Origin: Ehretia macrophylla
Taxonomy: Eukaryota; Streptophyta; Magnoliopsida; Boraginales; Ehretiaceae
DNA: 64,000 nucleotides
Assembly: GCA_037974665.1 (NCBI GenBank)
Contig: CM075775.1
Coordinates: forward strand, 68,682,945 to 68,746,944
Direction: 5' to 3'
In this document: in pieces, positions 58,101 through 64,000 of the stretch
Position numbering within the stretch: the first letter of the stretch is position 1
Layout: each line of letters starts with the position of its first letter
Made by a program: the position numbers and the translations under genes
The notes under the pieces: model-generated
What the model was told of the DNA's origin: nothing
What the model saw: only the letters and a program-made list of their open reading frames with translations
Database searches by the model: none

Positions 58101-58765
58101 AACTTGGTGATGCAAGCTCGGCCTTGGGCAGCCAACAATCTGAATTTTTGTGTCTTCAAGATAGAATTTTAAATTTTTAGCATGGGCTTCAAGCTTTTGG
58201 TCGAGCAAGGTGTGCAAATGTGAGGGTTTTTGATCATTTTCTTATGCCTTTTGGTGTCATAGTTTGTCTAGCATGCATATTTAATTGTGTTGTTCAAATT
58301 TCTTGCTCAAAACATGGTGTGGTCGGCTATGACATGTGCAAAATTCTGATTTCTTGTCATCTTTTGGGTGTTAATTGTTGTGTGTTGAAAATGCAAAAAG
58401 AACAAGGAATAAAGAATAAGGAATGTCTAGTGTTTGGTGCATTTTTTGTCTTCTAGTGAATGGAATTTGGATTATTATATTGTTAGTGGATTTTTTAGGA
58501 TTGTTTAATAGTCTAGTGCTTCGTGTAAGATGCTTTCTCGGTTAGCGTGAAGGCACGCTTTCCTAGGTCTAAGGCACGCACTACGAGGTAGGACACGAAC
58601 TACAAGACAAATGCAAGGTACGCACGTAACCCTATATGAATGCAAGAAATTCAATGCAAGGCACACAAGACTAAATACAATTCTCAAACCTAGGTCATGG
58701 CATGCAAATCTAGGTTAGGGCACGCAAAACGAGGTATCGCACGCAATTCGGGGTCAGGCCTCACA
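55178..58765 (-). repeat. 5' LTR, full length (3,588 bp)
   Basis: Read on the - strand it runs from TGTGAGGCCTGACC at 58765 to GGGGCGTGACA at 55178. It starts with about ten ~20-bp ACGTG-type monomers (to about 58540), then a TATA-like TATTAAAC (58503-58510), then a long transcribed part with a GC-rich block near 56190-56340 and a conserved GAAGAAGAACAGGT stretch near 55870. It should drive the element's transcript. No host gene is seen in it. Confidence 0.93.
58503..58510 (-). promoter_or_regulatory. Candidate TATA box of the 5' LTR
   Basis: TATTAAAC lies just downstream of the U3 monomers, at the place where the solo LTR has TATAAAAT. It is a weaker match to a TATA box. Confidence 0.4.
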
Positions 58766-58799
58766 GTGACCCCCTGGGAATTCCTCGTGTTGCACCCCC
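58766..58799 (+). pseudogene. 5S rRNA: 5S rRNA copy 67, 3' fragment (split by retrotransposon)
   Basis: GTGACCCCCTGGG through CACCCCC, gene positions 87-120, with G102T. It directly follows the LTR end CTCACA. Its terminator is intact but all control boxes except the end of box C are lost. Confidence 0.94.
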
Positions 58800-59357
58800 T
58801 TTTCAATTTTGTTTGCCTTGGTTAGGGTTGCCAAGATACTTTATCTACCAAATCTCTATTACCGAATCCCACGGAACATTGGGCAAGACAACTTCGCTTC
58901 ACGTAGAGGCCGGGCCTGCAAACCGATGGTGTAGGGTTTGTGACCAGGTCCCCATCGCTCCGGTGCCCATAACTTTTGATCCGTGAGGAGTTAAGCGGCG
59001 CACAGTATACCGTTGCAAAGCTCTCTGAGAGCTCTATGACGGGGGCAGCCAGCTTGCTCGCTGTGCCCATTTTTTGGAGCCCAAAATCGAACGTTTTCAT
59101 CAGTTTCAAGCCACTTTTCATCTTTTGCTCTGTTTTTCCATCCCGGATCGTATATCGTGAGCTATTAAAAGGACGACAACCAGACTCGCGGGACATCAGA
59201 GGGCCCTACAATGTGTCGATATCATGTCTTACGAGGATGCTGCATTGTTGAAGCGGATGGGTTGTCGTTAAGCCCATTGGGCCTTTTGAATGGGCCATCT
59301 CTCTAGGTTGGGACTATGAACCGTTAACACATGTAGGAATTGTGCCCTCAACATGAC

Positions 59358-59477
59358 GGGTGTGATCATACCAGCACTAATGCACCGGATCCCATCAGAA
59401 CTCCGAAGTTAAGCGCACTTGGGTGAGAGTAGTACTAGGATGGGTGACCCCTTGGGAAGTCCTCGTGTTGCACCCCC
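59358..59477 (+). rRNA. 5S rRNA: 5S rRNA gene copy 68
   Basis: Changes: C6T, T59C and G60A (end of box A), C67T, C95T. First complete copy right of the retrotransposon. Confidence 0.94.
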
Positions 59478-60032
59478 TTTTCATTTTTTTTGCCCTGGTT
59501 AGGGTTGCCAAGATACATTATCCACCAAATCTCTAATATCGAATCCCACGGAACATTGGGCAAGACAACTTCCCTTCACGTAGAGGCCGGTCCCGCAAAC
59601 CGAGGGCGTAGGGTATGTGACCAGGTCTCCGTCGCTCCGATGCCCATACTTTTGATCCGTAAGGAGTTACGCGACGCACAGCATACCGTTGCAAAGCTCT
59701 CTGAGAGCTCTACGATGGGGGCAGCTAGCTTGCTTGCTGTACCCATTTTTGGAGCCCAAAATCGAACATTTTCATCAGTTTTAAGCCACTTTTGTTCTTT
59801 TACTCTGTTTTTCCGTCCCGGATCGTATGTCGTGATCTGTTAAAAGGACGACAACCTGACTCGCGGGACATCAGAGGGCACTACAACGTGTCGATATCAC
59901 GTCTTGCGAGGATGTTGCGTTGTAGAAGAGGATGGGTTGTCGTTAAGCCCATTGGGCCTTTTGAATGGGCCATCTCTCTAGGCTGGGACTGTGAACCGTT
60001 AACACATGTAGGAATTGTGCCCTCAACATGAC

Positions 60033-60152
60033 GGGTGCGATCATAACAGCACTAATGCACCGGATCCCATCAGAACTCCGAAGTTAAGCGTGCTTGGGCG
60101 ATAGTAGTACTACGATGGGTGACCCCCTGGGAAGACCTCGTGTTGTACCCCC
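60033..60152 (+). rRNA. 5S rRNA: 5S rRNA gene copy 69
   Basis: Changes: C14A, G70T, G81C (box C), T103A, C114T. The TATA-like site is the ATGTAG form. Confidence 0.93.
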
Positions 60153-60708
60153 TTTTCAAATTTTTTTGCCCTGGTTAGGATTTCCAAGATACTTTATCCA
60201 CCAAATCTCTATTACCGAATCGCACAGAACATTGGGCATGACAACTTTGCTTCACGTAGAGGCCTGGCCCGCAAACTGATGGCGTAGTGTTGGTGACCAG
60301 GTCTCCTTCGTTCCGGTGCCCATAACTTTTGTTCCGTAATGAGTTACGCAGCGCACAACATACCGCTGCAAAGCTTTCTAAGAGCTCTACGACGGGGGCA
60401 GCTAGCTTGCTCGCTATGCCCATTTTTGGAGCCCAAAATCAAACGTTTTCATCAGTTTCAAGCCATTTTGTTCTTTTGCTCTATTTTTCCGTCCCGGATC
60501 GTACGTCGTGAGCTATTAAAAGGACGACAACCTGACTCGCTGGACATTAGAGGGCCCTACAACTTGTCGATATCACGTTTTGCGAGGATGCTGCGTTGTT
60601 GAAGCGGATGGGTTGTCGTTAAGCCCATTGGGCCTTTTGAATGGGCCATCTCTCGAGGCTGGGACTGTGAACCGTTAACACATATAGAAATTGTGCCCTT
60701 AACATGAC

Positions 60709-60828
60709 GGTTGCGATCATACCAGCACTAATGCACCGGATCCCATCAGAACTCCGAAGTTAAGCGTGCTTGGGCGAGAGTAGTACTAGGATGGGTGACC
60801 CATTGTGAAGTCCTCGTGTTGCACCCCC
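60709..60828 (+). rRNA. 5S rRNA: 5S rRNA gene copy 70
   Basis: Changes: G3T, C94A, C95T, G98T. Box A, the intermediate element and box C are intact. Confidence 0.95.
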
Positions 60829-61386
60829 TTTTCAATTTTTTTTGCCCTGGTTAGGGTTGCCAAGATACTTTCTCCACCAAATCTCTATTACCGAATCCCA
60901 CGAAACAATGGGCAAGACAACTTCGCTTCTCGTAGAGGCCGGGCCGGCAAACCGAGGGCGTAGGGTTTGTGACCAGGTCCCTATCGCTCCGGTGCCCATA
61001 ACTTTTGATCCGTAAGGAGTTACGCGGCGCACAGCATACCGTTGCAAAGCACTTTGAGAGCTCTATGACGGGGGCACCCAGCTTGCCCGCTGTGCCCATT
61101 TTTTGGAGCCCAAAATAAAACGTTTTCATCAGTTTCAGTCCACTTTTCTTCTTTTGGTCTATTTTTTCGTCCCGGATCGTACGTCGTGAGCTGTTAAAAG
61201 GACGACAACCTGACTCGCGGGACATCAGAGGGCCCTACAACGTGTCGATATCACGTATTGCGAGGATGCTGCATTGTTGAAGTGGATAGGTTGTCGTTAA
61301 GCCCATTGAGACTTTTGAATGGGCCATCTCTCTAGGCTGGGACTGTGAACCGTTAACACATATAGGAATTGTGCCCTCAACATGAC

Positions 61387-61506
61387 GGGTGCGATCATAC
61401 CAGCACTAATGCACCGGATCCCATCAGAACATCGAAGTTATGCGTGCTTGGGCGAGAGTAGTACTAGGATGGGTGACCCCCTACGAAGTGCTCGTGTTGC
61501 ACCCCC
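61387..61506 (+). rRNA. 5S rRNA: 5S rRNA gene copy 71
   Basis: Changes: T45A, C46T, A55T (box A), G97A, G98C, C104G. Confidence 0.93.
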
Positions 61507-62063
61507 TTTTCAATTTTTTTTTGCCCTGGTTAGGGTTGCCAAGATACTTTATCCACCAAATCTCTATTACCGAATCCCACGGAACATTGGGCAAGACAAC
61601 CTCGCTTCACGTAGAGGCCGAGCCCACAAACCGAGGGCATAGGGTTTGTGACCAGGTCTCCGTCGCTCCGGTGCCCATAAGTTTTGATCTGTAAGTAGTT
61701 ACGCAGCGTACAACATACCGTTGCAAAGGTCTCTGAGAGCACTACGACGGAGGCAGCCAGCATGCTTGTTGTGCCCATTTTTGGAGCCCAAAATCGAACA
61801 TTTTAATCAGTTTCAGTCCACTTTTCTTCTTTTGCTCTATTTTTCTGTCCCGGATCGTACGTCGTGAGCTGTTAAAAGGACGACAACCTGACTCACGGGA
61901 CATCAATGGGCCCTACAACGTGTCGATATCACGTCTTGCGAGGATGCTACGTTGTTGAAGCGGATGGGTTGTCGTTAAGCCCATTGGCCTTTTGAATGGG
62001 CCATCTCTCTAGGCTGGCACTGTGAACCGTTAACACATATAGGAATTTTCCCCTCAACATGAC

Positions 62064-62183
62064 GGGTGCGATCATACCAGCACTGATGCTCCAGATCCCA
62101 TCAGAACTCCGAAGATAAGCGTTCTTGGGCGAGAGTAGTACTAGGATGGGTGACCCCCTGGGAAGTCCTCGTGTTGCACCCCC
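62064..62183 (+). rRNA. 5S rRNA: 5S rRNA gene copy 72
   Basis: Changes: A22G, A27T, G30A, T52A and G60T (box A). The spacer carries CCCCATCGCT, CCGTGAGGAG and GATGGGGTATT, as do units 50 and 58 on the other side of the retrotransposon. Confidence 0.93.
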
Positions 62184-62741
62184 TTTTCAATTTTTTTTTC
62201 CCTGGTTAGGGTTGCCAAGATACTTTATCCACCAAATCTCTATTACCGAATCCCACGGAACAATAGGCAAGACAACTTCGCTTCACGTAGAGGCCGGGCT
62301 CGTAAACCGAGGGCGTAGGGTTTGTGACCAGGTCCCCATCGCTCCGGTGCCCATAACTTTTGATCCGTGAGGAGTTACGCGGCGAACTGTATACCGTTGC
62401 AAAGCACTCTGAGAGCTCTATGGCGGGGACGGCCAACTTGCTCGCTGTGCCCATTTTTTGAAGTCCAAAATCGAACGTTTTCATCAGTTTCAGGCCGCTT
62501 TTCTTCTTTTGCTCTATTTTTTCGTCCCAGATTGTATATCGTGAGCAGTTAAAAGGACGACAACCTGACTCGCGGGACATCAGAGGGCCCTACAATGTGT
62601 CGATATCATGCCTTACGAGGATGGGGTATTGTTGAAGCGGATGGGTTGTCGTTAAACACATTGGGCCTTTTGAATGGGCCATCTCTCTAGGCTGGGACTG
62701 TGAACCGTTAACACATATAGGAATTGTGCCCTCAACATGAC

Positions 62742-62861
62742 GGGTGCGATCATACCAGCACTAATGCACCGGATCCCATCTGAACTCCGAAGTTAAGCGT
62801 GCTTGGGCGATAGTAGTACTAGGATGGGTGACCCCCTGGGATGTCCTCGTGTTGCACCTCC
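62742..62861 (+). rRNA. 5S rRNA: 5S rRNA gene copy 73
   Basis: Changes: A40T, G70T, A101T, C118T. Confidence 0.95.
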
Positions 62862-63418
62862 TTTTCAATTTTTTTTGCCCTGGTTAGGGTTGCCAAGATA
62901 CTTTATCCACCAATTCTCTATTACCGAATCACACGGAACATTGGGCAAGACAACTTCGCTTCACGTAGAGGCCGAACCCGTAAACCGAATGCGTAGGGTT
63001 TATGACCAGGTCTTCGTCGCTCCGGTGCCTATAACTTTTGATCCGTAAGGAGTTACGCGGCGCACAACATACCGTTGCAAAGCTCTTTCAGAGCTCAACG
63101 ATGGGGGCATCCAGTTTGCTCACTGCGCCCATTTTTGGTGCCCAAAATTGAACGTTTTCATCAGTTTCAGGCCATTTTTCTTCTTTTGCTCTGTTTTTTC
63201 GTCCCGGATCGTACGCCGTGATCTGTTAAAAGGACGACAACCTAACTCGCGGGACATCAGAGGGCCCTACAACGTGTCGATATGACGTCTTGCAAGGATG
63301 CTGTGTTGTTGAAGCAGATGGGTTGTCGTTAAGCCCATTGGGCCTTTTGAATGGGCCATCTCTCTAGTCTGGGACTGTGAACCGTTAACACATATAAGAA
63401 TTGTGCCCTCAACATGAC

Positions 63419-63537
63419 AGGTGCGATCATACCAGCACTAATGCACCGGATCCCATCAGAACTCCGAAGTTAAGCGTCCTTGGGCGAGAGTAGTACTAGG
63501 ATGGGTGACCCCCTGGAAGTCCTCGTGTTGCACCCCA
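63419..63537 (+). rRNA. 5S rRNA: 5S rRNA gene copy 74 (119 nt)
   Basis: One G is missing after box C (CCCCCTGGAAG). Also G1A, G60C, C120A. Its spacer runs off the window. Confidence 0.93.
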
Positions 63538-64000
63538 TTTTCAATTTTTTTTGCCCTGGTTACGGTTGCCAAGATGCTTTATCCACCAAATCTCTATTAC
63601 CGAATCCCACGGAACATTGGGCAAGACAACTTCGCTTCACGTAGAGGTCGGGCCTGCAAACCGAGGGCGTAGGGTTTGTGACCAGGTCTCCGTCGCTCCT
63701 GTGCCCATAACTTTTGATCCGTAAGGAGTTACGCCGCGCACAGCACACCGTTGCAAAGCTCTCTGAGAGCACTATGACGGGGGCAGCCAACTTTCTCGCT
63801 GGGCCATTTTTGGAGCCCAAAATCGAACATTTTCATCAGTTTCAGTCCACTTTTCTTCTTTTGCTCTATTTTTTCGTCCAGGATCGTACGTCGTGAGCTA
63901 TTAAAAGAACTGCCACCAGACTCGCGGTACATCAGAAGGCCCTACAATGTGTCGATATCACGTCTTGCGAGGATGCTGCATTGTTGAATTAGATGGGTTG

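Larger units (their letters stand above)
48652..58765 (-). mobile_element. Tekay-like chromodomain Ty3/gypsy retrotransposon (decayed)
   Basis: A 10.1-kb element read on the - strand. In its own order: 5' LTR (55178-58765), primer-binding site, leader, one gag-pol frame (54948-50428), polypurine tract, 3' LTR (50393-48652). Domain order gag, protease, RT, RNase H, integrase is that of Ty3/gypsy. A chromodomain-like end with conserved LSYEEKP and TWERRDQM segments, and LTRs of 3.6 kb, point to the plant Tekay/Del lineage. Eight in-frame stops make it non-autonomous. The outer end of the 3' LTR is missing about 10 bp together with 71 bp of the 5S gene it entered, so no target duplication can be read. 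It belongs to the same family as the solo LTR at 457-4331, in opposite orientation. Confidence 0.95.
58766..64000 (+). repeat. 5S rDNA tandem array, right block
   Basis: After the 3' piece of the split gene the array continues in the same orientation, with seven full copies at 675-678 bp and a spacer running to the window end (63538-64000). Spacers carry the same elements as in the main block. At 63908 the usual GGACGACAACC is altered to GAACTGCCACC. Confidence 0.97.

Noticed and set aside
48652..58765. Assignment to Ogre/Tat or Athila by long LTRs
   Set aside because: Integrase ends in a chromodomain-like region, there is no extra ORF or dual RNase H, and the primer site is of initiator Met tRNA type. 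These fit a chromovirus of the Tekay/Del kind.
58822..59196. Long - strand open frames across the spacer and the end of the gene, repeated in most units
   Set aside because: They are the antisense reading of the same repeated spacer; lengths vary from unit to unit with random stops. No start context or known domain.

Overview
The window is nuclear DNA of a flowering plant. Almost all of it is a head-to-tail tandem array of 5S ribosomal RNA genes on the + strand, interrupted by two insertions of one family of Ty3/gypsy LTR retrotransposon. The plant assignment rests on the 120-nt 5S sequence with plant-type internal boxes, a TATA-like element near -26 with a C at -1, a T-run terminator directly after each gene, and a chromodomain retrotransposon resembling the plant Tekay/Del lineage. 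I cannot name the species from sequence alone.

Layout: (1) 1-456, the 3' end of a 5S gene and most of its spacer. (2) 457-4331, a solo LTR of about 3.9 kb in + orientation. Removing it with one copy of its short target duplication restores a unit of 676 bp, so the insertion was clean. (3) 4336-48651, 66 consecutive 5S copies at a modal period of 676-678 bp (about 120 bp gene plus 557 bp spacer). Exceptions are a 317-bp unit, a 547-bp unit that lost its terminator, a unit whose gene lost 43 bp, a 659-bp unit and a 699-bp unit. (4) 48652-58765, a 10.1-kb retrotransposon on the - strand with both LTRs (the 3' one shortened by about 1.84 kb), a primer-binding site, a polypurine tract and one gag-pol frame broken by eight stop codons but no frameshift. 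It splits a 5S gene. (5) 58766-64000, the rest of that gene, seven more 5S copies and spacer running off the end.

In all there are 75 5S loci: one cut by the window edge, one split by the retrotransposon, two internally or 5' truncated, and 71 of 117-121 nt. Only one copy (27091-27210) matches the window consensus exactly. The others carry 1-13 changes, many of them C/T or G/A, as expected of methylated repeats. The copies fall into recognisable sub-families that alternate and recur at multiples of the unit length, so the array has a higher-order structure produced by segmental duplication and unequal exchange.

No protein-coding host gene, tRNA gene, CRISPR array or new multi-gene system is visible. 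The short ORFs that recur in every unit are by-products of repetition. The main points of interest are the higher-order structure of the array, an amplified 5S sub-family with a shared box C change, the transition-only decay of the retrotransposon, and a variable array of ~20-bp ACGTG-containing repeats in the LTR upstream region.
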